Positions 10,120 through 20,524 of a DNA stretch of 64,000 bases are shown in pieces. Made by a program: the position numbers and the translations under genes. Each line of letters begins with the position of its first letter. The first letter of the stretch is position 1. The notes beneath the pieces were generated by a model, which had not been told where the DNA came from, did no database searches, and saw nothing but the letters and a program-made list of their open reading frames with translations. The stretch is from Lepidostoma basale (Eukaryota > Arthropoda > Insecta > Trichoptera > Lepidostomatidae): positions 806,001 through 870,000 of the forward strand of contig JAHDVF020000577.1 of assembly GCA_022606425.2 (NCBI GenBank), given 5' to 3'.

Positions 10120-10210
10120 CTTTGTATATAACACTCACTTTTAATTTTTTTTATTAAATATCAAACATGTTTCGGACTACCCAGCCCTTCCTCAGTGATA
10201 TTATATAGAT
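10120..10210 (-). repeat. Repeat fragment containing a complete hammerhead-like motif
   Basis: AT-rich segment related to the H arms (tttgtatataacactcactttt). It contains the motif detailed at 10158-10201. Confidence 0.6.
10158..10201 (-). ncRNA. Candidate type I hammerhead ribozyme
   Basis: On the minus strand: ATATCA, core CTGAGGA, extra A, stem II GGGC/GTCC with a TGGGTA loop, GAA, stem III ACATGT, cleavage nucleotide T, then TGATAT, a perfect 6-bp partner of the first segment (stem I). All invariant core residues are present. The single unpaired A after the CTGANGA box is non-canonical. Confidence 0.6.
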
Positions 10211-10329
10211 ATTATAAATATATTATAAAATATCATGTATATTTTTATATATATATAAGAGAAAAATTAATTTAAAATATGTAAGAGAAAATTGTGTTTT
10301 CAAATATATAATAGAAAAATTAAATAAAA

Positions 10330-10995
10330 GGAAGAATGTATGACAGATTGTGACATAAGTGCGAACGGTAAGAAATTAGAGGAAGTTACCAAATTTGTCT
10401 ACCTGGAAGGCATGTTTACAAAAGACGGAAAAATGGAGAAAGATATCGGAAGAAAGGTTGGTGCTGGAAATAAAATAAATGGTGCACCAAAGTCATTACC
10501 GCAAATAGAAATATATCGACTGAAGCAAAGATGGCAGTGCACAATGGAGTTCTAGTGCCGACCTTTTTGTATGGAAGTGAAGCTTGGAGTTGGCAGAAGA
10601 AGTATTAAAGTAGAATAAATGCCGTAGAAATGAGGTATGATAGATTACCAAACGACGAAATAAGAAAGAAATGTAAGGCAGATGACTGCATCATGGATAA
10701 AATTAAAAAAGGATCCCTGAGATGGTTTGGACATATGGAACGAATGGATGAGAGAAGAATGGTTAAAAAGTTGTACAAAAGCAGCGTGAGTGGAAAAAGA
10801 AGCCGAGGACGACCGAGGAAAACATGGCATGACCAAATTAATCAATTACTAAAAGGCGGCCACATTTAAAGTCGGAATAATCTACGTGCGTGCATGGTAC
10901 GATGTATGAATGTAGAGGAAGCCCGAGAGGTATGCCAGGACAGGGCAATGTGGCGATCCATCCTCTCTGCCTACTCCTCCGGAGAAATTTTACAT
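10330..10995 (+). mobile_element. LINE-A (GGHI subfamily) 3' half
   Basis: Frames 10340-10555 (KFVYLEGMFTKDGKMEKDIG, RKVGAGNKINGAPK) and 10630-10869 (DYIM-type block, SLRWFGHMERMDERRMVKK, SRGRPRKTWHDQINQLLKGG) give the LINE-A C-terminal region with frameshifts between. A deletion removes the WNWQKKDESR to YDR junction. It ends at the terminus (AYSSGEI) without a visible tail. Confidence 0.85.
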
Positions 10996-11769
10996 TTTAA
11001 ATTTAAAAATCTTACAATCGGTATATCAGTCAGTTATACGATCAGTCTGAAGTCAGTCTAACGTTGTCACGGAATGAGCGTGTAACATCCACCTTATATC
11101 ATTGAGAAACGCGGTAGGTATATATTTATTTTTGTACACCAGCAACTACGCAAATTTATCAAATTGCTTTGGTATGTTTTGCGAGTTTTCTAACTTTCTA
11201 AAATAGTTCGTTGATTGAACATAAAGTTTGGTCCACCCTTCTCCCTACTCGCCTGAATATGTGACTCCGTGTTTACTTCCCACGCAGTGCGTGCCTATAA
11301 ACATTTTCGTATCGGATATGTTTATTTTAGCAGATCTTAAGGAGGTATGTATTATAATTAAAACGTTACACTTTCGAGGGCTTCTGTCACGCAGATATAT
11401 ATACAGACACCTAATTAGGGATCGCGAGCACGTGTGGCAAACTTGTGCGAACAGCATCTTGACATTCTTGTGGGAACTACCGACATCCAGAAACATGATG
11501 ACTTATTAGTTTTATGGGAGGATGCACATTCCAAGAGCAGCCGAACTCGAGACACATTACGCAAAAGGTCATTAGGTCCCACATGACACTACCTAACAAG
11601 CAGAAAATTTAAGATTTATAACCGTTTTAAATGGAATGTTAGACATACTCGAACATGAAACGTTTTAAGAATAAAAAAATAAAAATATATATAATATTTT
11701 AAACATTATCTTAAAAGGTAACTTGAAACGAAAAATGTCGAATTTTAGGTATTCGCAAATTAAGTATTC
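10996..11769. other. Unique sequence
   Basis: 11220-11510 has an open frame on each strand, mutually overlapping, with no recognisable domain. No repeat copy in the window. Confidence 0.35.
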
Positions 11770-11782
11770 TTTGAGAAATGAA

Positions 11783-12318
11783 TCCTATCCAAAAAGCCAA
11801 GATGGCAGTGCACAATGGTGTTCTTGTGCCGACCCTTATGTATGGAAGTGAAGCATGGAACTGGCAAAAGAAGGATGAAAGTAGAATAAATGCAGTAGAA
11901 ATGAGATCTCTAAGACGAATGTGTGGTAAATCTGTATATGATAGAGTGACAAATGCAAGTAGGTATAAGAAGTGAATGTGGTGCGAACGAAAGTGTTATG
12001 GACAAAATAATGAAAGGGTCATTAAGATGGTTTGGACACATGGAAAGAATGAGTGAAGACAGTATGGTAACGAAGGTATATGTAAACGGCGTGAACGGAG
12101 CTAGAAATAGAGGAAGGCCGAGGAAAACGTGGCACGATCAAATCAATCAAATATTGAATGTCGGTCATGTGAGGAGTCGGAGAAATCGACGTACGTGCAT
12201 GACAAGATGTATGAATGTAGAGGAAGCGAGAGAAGTATGTCAGGACAGAACAGTGTGATGTTCCATTCTCTCTGCCTACCCGGGGAGACGGCGTGATGGT
12301 TAGTTAGTTAGTTAGTTT
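11783..12318 (+). mobile_element. LINE-A 3' part with 13-bp target duplication
   Basis: The 5' truncation lies just before AKMAVHNGVLVPTLMYGSEA; two overlapping frames (11778-11975 and 11953-12258) cover WNWQKKDESRINAVEMRSLR to NVEEAREVCQDRTV, separated by one frameshift at about 11960. It ends in the terminus and a (GTTA)n tail. The flanking direct repeats tttgagaaatgaa (11770-11782 and 12319-12331) are identical, proof of one insertion event by target-primed reverse transcription. Confidence 0.93.
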
Positions 12319-12331
12319 TTTGAGAAATGAA

Positions 12332-12652
12332 CCAAAGAAATGAAGACTCTCCGATCCGTTGAGGGAACGACACTCCGAGACAGAATAAGAAATTCTGAAA
12401 TAAGAAAGATCTGCAATGTAAAAGATGTCGTGCAATGGGGAAGACTGAGAAGACGCTACTGGAGAGATCATGTGGAAAGAGCATGTTCTGAAAGAGTGAT
12501 AAATATAGCCGCAAATAAAGTACCAACAGGAAATCGACCTGCAGGTAGACCACCTAATGGCGAGACAGTTGGACATCTGCATCCCAGGAACAGGCTCCGA
12601 GAAATAACAGGACACAGTCCTAAATAAAGCAGAAGAAGAAAGAAGAAGAAGA
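12332..12652 (+). mobile_element. LINE-E C-terminal remnant with GAA tail
   Basis: Frame 12340-12627: TLRDRIRNSEIRKICNVKDV, WGRLRRRYWRDHVER, a proline-rich stretch (GNRPAGRPPNG) and RLREITGHSPK before the stop, followed after a few bases by (GAA)n. The order matches the LINE-E copies at 20525-21115 and 26870-26945. Confidence 0.85.
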
Positions 12653-12885
12653 GAAATGATACGATACTCCATAACAAATCATATTGAAAGTATCATGGTG
12701 TTGTTTTTCTTTCTCGGTATATATTTTTTTTGAAGTTACGATAGCTTCATCATATGGAGAAAGATTAAAACATATTGATTATATATTTCTCCCAATGATG
12801 AAGCTATAGTAACTTCAAAAAAATATCGAGAAAGAAAAACGACACTACTATCAATGTGTTTTGAGAGTATCGTATTATTTCGACG
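12653..12885. mobile_element. MITE M1 (foldback)
   Basis: Left part (gatacgatactcc, then tttctttctcggtatat and gaagttacgatagcttcatc) recurs inverted on the right (gatgaagctatagtaacttc, atcgagaaagaaaa, gagtatcgtatt). Arms of about 100 bp, short centre, no coding. It abuts the LINE-E tail. The acgatactcc motif recurs at 12901 and 12932. Confidence 0.8.
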
Positions 12886-12937
12886 AGAATACTTACGATC
12901 CGATACTCCATAAAATAATAATTGGTACGATACTCTA

Positions 12938-13155
12938 AAGCATTAAGATGATTTGAAAGAATGAATGAAGAATGAACGGCGATGACAGTATATGTTAACT
13001 ACGTAAACGGAACAAGAAATAGACAGAAGACCAAGGAAAACTTGGCAGATCAAATCAATCAAATATTAGATTTTGGCCACGTGAAGGGTCAGAGAAATCT
13101 ACGGACGTGCATTACACGGTGTAAAAATGTTGAGGAAGCGAGAGAAATTAAATTT
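12938..13155 (+). mobile_element. LINE-A fragment
   Basis: Covers the VYVNYVNGTRNR, DQINQILDFGHV and CKNVEEAREI blocks with many substitutions. Truncated at both ends. Confidence 0.75.
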
Positions 13156-13319
13156 AAGAAGTATGTCATGGCGGTTTTATTTGGTGATAGTGAGTTAGTT
13201 GGATTATATCGTTCCACCTGGGACGAATGTAAAATTCCTTCTAAACATTCAGAGAAAAGTAAGTTCAAAATATGCTAATTATTAAAAATTGTAAGTAATC
13301 TATAATATAATTTTAACGT

Positions 13320-13530
13320 CTCAATTGATTGTTTCTTGAACAATGATGTAAAACTCCATTTTGAATAATTATTACGAATGAAAACGTCTGTTTGCTAGAG
13401 GTGTTTTCTAGAAGAAATTAACAGGAATGACATTTTTATCATTTCTTAGACATGATCAAATGTCTATATTTGATAATGCCATAGAAATAGGAAACATGTC
13501 ATTCCGAAAAATTTTAATAATCGTATTAAT
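13320..13530. repeat. Family F foldback
   Basis: Starts with tgtttcttgaacaatgatg and the aaaacgtctgttt arm, followed by two inverted hammerhead-like boxes around 13435-13465 and 13475-13500 (TTGATCA and TTGATAA types). The right arm is partly lost. Confidence 0.7.
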
Positions 13531-14477
13531 TATTTAACATACCAAGTTTATAAAAAAGGTCATAAACTTGAATACGTAGTTATTTAACAGGTTTATACGG
13601 ATATAGCATTTCATAATTATAAGTGAACTACTAGAGTTATTTTAGTAAATAGCAATAATTGCCAACATAAACTTATCGAATGTGAGACTCGATACATAAA
13701 TATAAATATCCGTACGTGTGTGGGGAAGCGGGAACTCGGTGGGAGTCCAAGTACCAGTACTATTCCAACCCTAACGCTATAAAGCAGAGTAAGAGTTACA
13801 GATGAGGTCATAAAAAGAGAGTGCAAGGTTATAGCAGGAACCGTTACAGAACGAGTAACTGGTATACTGAGGAACAAATTATGGTTAGGACTGAGATCAA
13901 TACTAGGAGCAGAGGGAGTTCGATATTTGAAACAGAAAATAGGGCTGTGGGCTGGGACCAGGAGCGAGACCAGCCAATAACACGGAGTGTGGGGAGCAAA
14001 CAAGCTCTTTTCAAAAGATATGTGTTCAAATGCTAATGAAAAATATACAAACGTTCCCGGCATACCTCTATACTTGTAGACAGGGACTACATAAATTTCT
14101 TGGTAATTTGATTATCACTTATTTTATGTTCAAATTTACAGTTGTAATGAAAAAAAAACAACAGTTAGAACTGAGGAAGGACGTCTGTGACAAGCATTGT
14201 GAAATAGTTGTTCCATTTTTTGTTTTCAAAAAGTTGTTACATATTTTGACTTAACACTATTTGATTATCTTAATGCGGTCACAATGAAATTTAATAATGA
14301 CGTTTTTTTATGAATTAACAAACTGCTTTTTGCGCTTTTTAGTTTATTTTTCTCAACATGTTTATTATGTTTAGTATACATGCTTATAAATATGTCGAGA
14401 CATTTTTAATTAGAAGAACGATAGCTGAGTGGTATTATTCCATTTGCAGTAGTGTATGCGATTCTGTAAGACTCCGT
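13531..14477. other. Unique sequence
   Basis: Small frames on both strands (13617-14063 minus, 13821-14036 plus) overlap and show no recognisable domain. The region 13700-14000 is less AT-rich and could be an old element or a host non-coding segment. Confidence 0.3.
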
Positions 14478-14660
14478 AAGATAAACATCATCTCCTCCTC
14501 TCAGTGTCCTCCTTCTGCTCCATCTCATGATATCCTCAGTATTTCAAATATTCCTTATTTTCGTATTTCTTATTCTATCTCTGAGGGTTTGACCTGTATA
14601 GCTGAGGTTCTGAGTTTAGTTCGAGTTGTATCTGCCCTTGTCTCCACAGCGTAGGACATT
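14478..14660 (-). mobile_element. LINE-E fragment, decayed
   Basis: The reverse complement reads AVETRADTTRTK, LRTSAIQ and a run matching the IRNEDIRRIC and WGR-RR-WRDHV region of LINE-E, with indels. Confidence 0.6.
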
Positions 14661-14671
14661 ATCATTCTACA

Positions 14672-15020
14672 TCGTCTTCTTCTTCAGCCTACTCCCGTCC
14701 ACTTCTGGACAAAGGCCTCCTCCATTCGCTTCCACGCCTCTCCATCTTATACAGACTACTTTCAGGTTATTCCGACATGTCTGTTCAGGTCGTCATTCCA
14801 CCGTAGTTGCGGTCCCCCTGCACTTTTATTTGCCGTCCACAGTCTCCGAGTCAGCAGTCTTCTTGTCCATTTTTCGTCCGAGCTTCTGGCTATGTGACCT
14901 GCCCATTACCAGTTTAGAGTCACTACCCGGTGGATGATGTCAGTGACCTTTGTTTTTTCTCTCACAGTATCGTTTCTGACTGTGTGTCTTAGGCTTATTC
15001 CTAACATGTCTCTTTGGGTA
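14672..15020 (-). mobile_element. LINE-B 3' end
   Basis: Same blocks as 528-1122: RPQLRW region, KW-WAGH region and the FGISLR-type block, ending at a GAA-type tail at about 14676. No open frame in the coding orientation. Confidence 0.75.
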
Positions 15021-15040
15021 ATTATCTTTATATATTATAT

Positions 15041-15148
15041 AACTAACTAACTAATCATCGCGCCGTCTCTCCGAAGGATTAGGCGGGAAGAACAGACCGC
15101 CACACTTTCCTGACATACCATAATTCTATAGCTTCCTAAATAATTATT
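15041..15148 (-). mobile_element. LINE-A 3' terminus fragment
   Basis: (CTAA)n tail and terminus (catcgcgccgtctctcc), cut after about 100 bp where an F repeat begins. Confidence 0.8.
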
Positions 15149-15380
15149 TTTTGTAATCAATACGAATGAAAACGTCAGTTTTCTAGAAGTTTTATTTTGT
15201 TTTATGGGAATGACATTTTTCGCCTTTCTAAGACATTATCAAATGTCTGCCTTAGAAGGGCGAAACATGTCATTCCCATAAAATGTAATAAAACTACTAG
15301 GAAACTGACGTTTTCATTCGTATTAATTATGTAATATGGAGTTTTACATCATTGTTCAAAAAACAATAAATTATTTTTTG
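15149..15380. repeat. Family F foldback, best-preserved copy
   Basis: Left arm (tacgaatgaaaacgtcag, tttctagaagttttatt, tatgggaatgaca) and right arm (the same blocks inverted) are about 80 bp each. Each arm holds a hammerhead-like box, facing each other across the centre. The right arm is followed by the conserved end tttacatcattgttc. Confidence 0.88.
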
Positions 15381-15461
15381 TCTTATAATTTTTTTTTACA
15401 TTTGAATGGGAGCAGTAAATACTAGTATACTATTTTTTAAGTAAGTCCTTACTTCTAAAAA

Positions 15462-15830
15462 ATGAAACCTTATCTAGTATTAACAGCTCCACTGGCTGAA
15501 ATGTCCAGAAAGGATACAATACAACCTCTGCTGGACGGTCTGCAGTATATATCTGAACTCTGCATCAACGAGAACCTGAATGCTAGACAGTCTGCATTGG
15601 GATCAGCTAAGTCTTCTGCGATCGGTAGATTGACTGTGCCAAAACGCTGTCCAAGCACAAACTTTGGCGACCGAACCTTCGCAGTAGCCGGCCCTTCAGA
15701 CTGGAACAATCTTCCAGCAGACCAAGTGCATTGAGAATCAATCAGAGTTTAGATCGAGACTCAAAACGCACCTTTTCAAATTATCATTTCTTGACAGGAA
15801 GGGCTGATCGACTACGTCAGGTGCAGCCCT
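15462..15830 (+). mobile_element. LINE-J (CR1/Rex-like) C-terminal remnant
   Basis: Frame 15462-15734 encodes GDRTFAVAGPSDWNNLP, a C-terminal signature of CR1/Rex-type LINEs; after a frameshift at about 15734 the usual RLKTHLFKLSF block follows. LLDGLQYISELC upstream corresponds to the KCLHGLAP-YL region. Confidence 0.75.
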
Positions 15831-16297
15831 CATACTAAAAATGTTTATTATTATTAATATCAAATTTGCACATATTGTCTATTTAATTGATAAAGTAATG
15901 TTCTGATTTTGAAAATTTGGTTTAGTTCATGTGACGCTCCCGTAAATTTGGAGATATTTCGTGTAAAAGTGAATTGTTTTGGCCAATTTGATTGTTGCCG
16001 CACTTTATAATAGTTAATTGTGACACGTAATACGTTTGTGCGGTTTTGACGTTGAAATTATACAAGTTTTTTCGTTTATATAAAGAATTTTGACAGGTGT
16101 AAAAATAAAATTTTCATTTGTTCCAATGACAATTTGAATAATTTCTTCAATATTATTTGAATGTTCTTGCTGGTGTTTGATTGCTTTAAGTTCCTAATTG
16201 CAGCTAATTTAAAAAAACGGTTGATGCGAGTAACATGAATCTAATAATCACAAAGGTCCGGATCGTCCATGTCAACAAGTGCACCATCTAAAATGAA
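15831..16297. other. Unassigned; possible LINE-J 3' UTR
   Basis: AT-rich single-copy sequence directly downstream of the LINE-J coding end. Confidence 0.3.
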
Positions 16298-16572
16298 CAT
16301 TATGTGTTAATTTTTTTTTTATTTTGTTATTTTATTTTATTTTATATCATTGGATTTTATATTATTTGTTTTAGATTTATTTTGTGGGTGTTGGACGATC
16401 GAAGTGTGCGCGGGAGATGCCTATTGGTGGCGATGAGGTTCGCAACCCATCACACCGCGTCTCCCGCGGGGCGAAAAGAGAAGGATGGAGTGCCGCATTA
16501 GTAAAAGTGTGACAGTCCATTCTTTCTGCCTACCCTTTCGGGGAGACGGCGTGATGGTTAGTTAGTTAGTTT
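16298..16572 (+). mobile_element. N element, copy 1 (SINE-like, LINE-A 3' end)
   Basis: T-rich 5' part with a polypyrimidine tract and AG (around 16320-16372), a head (gtgttggacgatcgaag, gcgggagatgcctattgg), then a segment at 16445-16498 that is an inverted LINE-A 3' end and a direct LINE-A 3' end at 16507-16560, finishing in (GTTA)n. Copy 2 at 63331-63605 is colinear. It encodes no protein. Confidence 0.85.
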
Positions 16573-16589
16573 ATTAATTTTTTTTTTAT

Positions 16590-16695
16590 TTAGTTGATAA
16601 AACGGAGCATCTTCTATAGCACCCTTGAGATGAGCAATTCATAAAAATGGCGCTCTATAAATTATCCAATTTATTATTATTATTATATTATTTCC
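16590..16695 (+). mobile_element. LINE-D 3' UTR fragment
   Basis: Matches the LINE-D 3' UTR (acccttgagatgag, aaaaatggcgct) and ends in (TTA)n at 16670-16690. Confidence 0.65.
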
Positions 16696-17142
16696 CAACT
16701 GGGTTTAGAAGAAAACAGTCTCAAAAGTTGGCATCATTGACTCGGCGCATAAAAATATAAAAAATGCCACACACCAAAATACGGCCGCCCACGAAAATAG
16801 GTCAAGTTGAAGGCTTATCCCCTTTGATGCCGCGCGGAATGCTCCCGACCATTGTGACTATAGTGACACGCAGAATGGCAAAAACCTCTCTGAATGGAAT
16901 TATTCCATTAGGAACATTCGAGGGAGTGGCCGCACAAGGATCTCACTATTATGTGCAGGCTGGCCAACTCCTTTATTCGCCGGAATCAAATGCGTGTCTA
17001 ATTGCCTCCCCCGGTGGCAAGACGGACACATTGCAGTGAATTCGGTCCTTTACGATGCTTTGGGACATCCCCAAGAAACGATCCGATTATTTATGTCTCT
17101 GATATTTTACTGAACTTTACAGAATGATATTTCAAAAAAAAT
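16696..17142. other. Single-copy GC-richer segment
   Basis: 16760-17110 is clearly GC-richer than its flanks, with a 91-residue open frame (16764-17039, PHTKIRPPTKIGQVEGLSPL at its start) without a domain I recognise. It could be conserved non-coding DNA, a host exon or an old element. Confidence 0.3.
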
Positions 17143-17250
17143 TAACTAACTATCACGCCGTCCCCGGGGGGGGGGGGGGTAGGCAGAGCATGAACCGCCA
17201 CACTATTCTGTCATGACATACTTCTCTTCGTCTTTTTGTCCCTGATAGAT
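17143..17250 (-). mobile_element. LINE-A 3' end with poly-G expansion
   Basis: Tail, terminus (catcacgccgtcccc) and the box around CCGCCACAC. The normal short G run has grown to 14 G at about 17167-17180. Confidence 0.7.
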
Positions 17251-17254
17251 TTCT

Positions 17255-17325
17255 CCGACAGCGAGAGCACAGATTGTTTTACCTACCGGCCACCAGAACC
17301 AATCTGCCTCTGGTGACGTCACACT
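17255..17325 (+). repeat. Family X repeat fragment
   Basis: cagattgttttacctaccgg and ccagaaccaatctgcctctg recur at 24050-24110 and, reversed, at 41835-41910. Confidence 0.6.
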
Positions 17326-17490
17326 GTCTTTGGTCTGGTGTAGAATTCACACGACAATAAAATGGCGATAGATTAGCTACCTATCACATGTCACGAGAAT
17401 CACTATGACAGCTATGATACCCTTTACATCGATTTGGCACATGCTGTCATGATGTAAAGAGCGATTCAACAAAATAATAATAATGATAAT
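17322..17490 (+). mobile_element. SINE S, 5'-truncated copy
   Basis: Matches the SINE body (ctttggtctggtgtagaatt, acctatcacatgtcacgag) and ends with gagcgattcaacaaaa and an (ATA)n-type tail, as does the copy at 42605-42850. The tRNA-like head is missing. Confidence 0.75.
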
Positions 17491-17504
17491 TCTCTCAGAT
17501 TTGA

Positions 17505-17685
17505 TCGTGCCACTTCCTTTGTTTCTAGCTCCGTTCACGTCGTTCGAATAAACGACGAACGTGCTGGTTACGAAGCTCGGATCGTATGTGAGGATAGAGC
17601 TGTTTGGTGGTCCATCATTCCTATACCTCGAGGGAAACGGTGTGATGGTTAGCTTATAAGATAGTTAGTTAGTTTTATCGTTTAC
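17505..17685. mobile_element. Two opposed LINE-A fragments
   Basis: 17505-17550 is a minus-strand piece (RNRGS-K block). 17553-17685 is a plus-strand 3' end (cgacgaacgtgctggttacg to the terminus and a (GTTA)n tail). They join at cgttcgaataaacgacg. Confidence 0.65.
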
Positions 17686-18109
17686 AAGAAATGGAAAATT
17701 TAAGAAAGGTGTCAAAAGAAGAGTTTATTTTGGAAACAAAGTATACTCGTATACGAGTAGTGTACTGAAAGTCTTCACTGTCAATGGAAATATATAATTT
17801 CTTCTGTATTAGCCATAACTTTGTTTGCGGATTCATTGAACAATGTTTATAAATCAGTAAACAACAATAAATTCATTAAAACATTTTTAATTAAAATACA
17901 AACATATTTTGTAGATACAATATAATTATTTAAATTAATTTTTCATGATTGTGGTCAGTTTTGACAGATATTAAAATGATTTTTTTAATAAATTTTTGTT
18001 GTTTACTAAGTTATTAACATTATTCAAGAAATATGTAAACTAAAAGTAGTCGTTTTAAATGGAATTGGAATGGCAGCATATTATATATTTGGAATGACAG
18101 TCTAAAATG
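17686..18109. other. AT-rich, no feature
   Basis: Contains a short palindrome (gtatactcgtatacgagtag). Otherwise nothing recognised. Confidence 0.4.
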
Positions 18110-18395
18110 AAGTTGAAATGGCAGTATAAGTATAATGATGGAAGGCTGTATATAATGGAGATTTCATACTCACCCTTATACGTGGAAGTGAAGTTTGAAG
18201 CTGGCACAATGCATGAAAAATATAATATATGCCATAAAAATGAGATCACTAAGAATAATGGAGGTCTTAAAAGCGTTACATGGAATGGCACCAGTTTATA
18301 TAGCGGAACTATGCTACACCGAGAGCCTGAATACGAGACTTATTTTTTTATGTGTAGCAGGAGAACTTCGTTTCATGTTGATAATCGAATAGTAA
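18110..18395 (+). mobile_element. LINE-J fragment, decayed
   Basis: Frame 18195-18392 reads VLKALHGMAPVYIAELC then YTESLNTR, the block preceding the one kept at 15462. Upstream, SPLYVEVKFEAGT may be the remnant of a LINE YGSE-W block. Frameshifted and truncated. Confidence 0.55.
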
Positions 18396-18864
18396 ATTGA
18401 AGCGATTAAAGCATACATATTCCTATGAATTTTGATTATGAATTATCTGCACATTTTTAATTCTCAGAAGATCTTCTACATCACAAATGTATTAAGTAAT
18501 ATTTTTTAATACCCATAATAAGCGAAATCGCTATACTGACAATAATAATTTTGTGAGAATTTAATGTTCATATATCACGAACATTTAGTAATAGAAAAAA
18601 TAAATTTACTCTCCGTGAACTTTTGAGCTAAGAGAAAACATCAAATAAACAAATCTCTTTTATCATCATTATTGCGATTTCGAAATATATCTGTACCTGT
18701 ATGTTCATCATCAACATTTAAAGTAGTAATTGAAATTTGAAGAAAGCAAGCTATCATATTTTGAATAAAAGTTCCTGAGAATAATTTTTGGAACCACGCT
18801 GGAGAATGGGACTTACAGAATCGAAATAAATTTTATGCTAGAAATACAGATTAAAGAGGAAACA
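18396..18864. other. No recognisable feature
   Basis: Unique AT-rich sequence. Confidence 0.4.
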
Positions 18865-19145
18865 AAAGTGAGATTCTGTTAGTCTCAACGCTTACAGTAG
18901 GCTGGCCATCTGGAAAGAATGCCAGAGAGTAGAAGAGCCAAGATTGTATCCAGATGGGTACCTCTGGAAAACAGGCAAAGAGCAAACCAATAAAAACTGC
19001 GTGGAAGAGGGCTGGGAGAAACTGGAGCGACCTCGAAAATGGAGAGAAGATAGCCAAGGACAGTACCCAGTGGAGGACCGTCGTTGAGGAGGCCAAATCC
19101 TACACCGGGAAGTAGCGCCGTGAAGAAGAAAAAGAAGAAGAAGGT
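18865..19145 (+). mobile_element. LINE-F C-terminal remnant with GAA tail
   Basis: Three-frame reading gives AGHLERMPESRRAKIVSRWV, PLENRQR, then WSDLENGEKIAKDSTQWRTV, VEEAKSYTGK and a stop, followed by (GAA)n. A second copy lies at 48200-48600, minus strand. The antisense frames at 18851-19164 are not genes. Confidence 0.8.
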
Positions 19146-20092
19146 TAAAACTTTCATTATTCATATTATTTCCATATAAACAAAGGAACCCAGAAATACC
19201 CAGTGTGCAAAAAATACGCCTCTAAATTCATATCATATTCATATTGTCAGTGTGTGATAAAATCTGATATATGAGAAGTTTCCAGAAAACCCGAACAAAA
19301 CATTGGCCGTATTTTTCTAAAATATATTGGTTACGCAACCTCGCCTGTGGAACCAATATTATTCATAAGCTATATTAGATTCCTCCTGTTCCCTCTTCGT
19401 CCACATATCTAGACATTTATTTAACCCAGCGACGTTTCCAGGGTTGAAAACTTTATGTTATTCGGGTCGACCGAGAGTAACCGAGCTGCCCTTCGCGTTC
19501 CAGACACTTTGCAAAAATAACTGTATTTTGCAACATTATAATACCGTTTCGTATAAAAAATATCGGTTCTTTTTTACGCCGTGGCTCAGGTAACAAAATG
19601 AGCGGTGCGGGCTTGTAACACGAGCGCCTAAATGTCCCGAACATATTGTCATTTGTTTTCAAGATGGAGGTGCGTGGCAAATCGGGCGATTAGTTTTGCA
19701 TGATCCTGTAAGGGAAAAGAATCATTTTCTTTGATATTTGCCATTTTGGTACGCGCATTGGCATAATTCTTCGGGGAAACGGCCATTCGATATTTTAGAA
19801 TCAGCTGCCGTAAGCAAATCGAATCTCTTGATTCGAAATCTTATTTTTCTTTAGGGTATTATTTTTTCTGCTTGCACATGGCGTGTGTGATATGACACGT
19901 GATGGATGCACGTAACGAAGCCACAGTGAATTGGCTTTATTCTTATTATTAAATCAATTGAATTTTGAACTGCTTTCAACCTCGGGGATACGGCGTTGAT
20001 AGATAATATTTAACATTCGATGAAAGAATTTTGGCTTTAAAGTTCTGAAAATGTTACGTTCACTAAGATGTAAATACGGTGATAGTATTAAT
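19146..20092. other. Single-copy region
   Basis: 19430-19700 is GC-richer, unique in the window and has a 75-residue minus frame without recognisable domain. Possibly host non-coding sequence. Confidence 0.3.
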
Positions 20093-20340
20093 TACAATCT
20101 CGGCTATCCCTCGTATCCGAGGAAGACTGTCCTTCGAGGATGTGGGTCCTCTCGTGACTATAGAGTCCAATCATGGTCCAACACATTATGGAGCATCTAC
20201 TTCTTCATTGTTGAAAACCTATGTGATCTGTTCTCCAGATGATTGCTCCTCCTGTGAGGTAGATTACCAGTTTTCCTTTCATCTTTTAGGGAGTATTCCA
20301 CGAAGGCTTGTCCTGATGAGATGAGTCCTCGTTAAATAAT
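20093..20340 (+). repeat. Family W repeat, copy 1
   Basis: ctcggctatccctcgtatcc, gaggaagactgtccttcg and tgtgggtcctc recur at 29795-29865 and 59845-59920. No Pol III boxes or coding signal recognised. Confidence 0.6.
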
Positions 20341-20399
20341 GTTTCATCATACTTAGAATATCAATTTTGATATTTAAAAATAAAATTGTATTTAAATAA

Positions 20400-20520
20400 A
20401 ACAATTTAAACGCAGTTTATAAGTATTTATTACGGATTTTGATTATGTTTTGGAGGCGACATGTTTCGCCAAATACCCATTAGCAAAAGTGTATTTGATA
20501 TATTAATCTAAACAAGGTGA
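20400..20520 (-). repeat. F/Z-related repeat with hammerhead-like box
   Basis: The minus strand reads TTGCTAA, T, a stem-like stretch, GGC, GAA, ACATGT, C. The core is degenerate. Confidence 0.5.
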
Positions 20521-20524
20521 GACA

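Noticed and set aside
16764..17039. A 91-residue open frame as a host exon
   Set aside because: GC-richer and single-copy, but no domain is recognised and neither flank shows convincing splice sites. Kept only as an unassigned island.
18851..19164. Minus-strand leucine/phenylalanine-rich frames as membrane proteins
   Set aside because: Antisense of the purine-rich LINE-F 3' end and its GAA tail.
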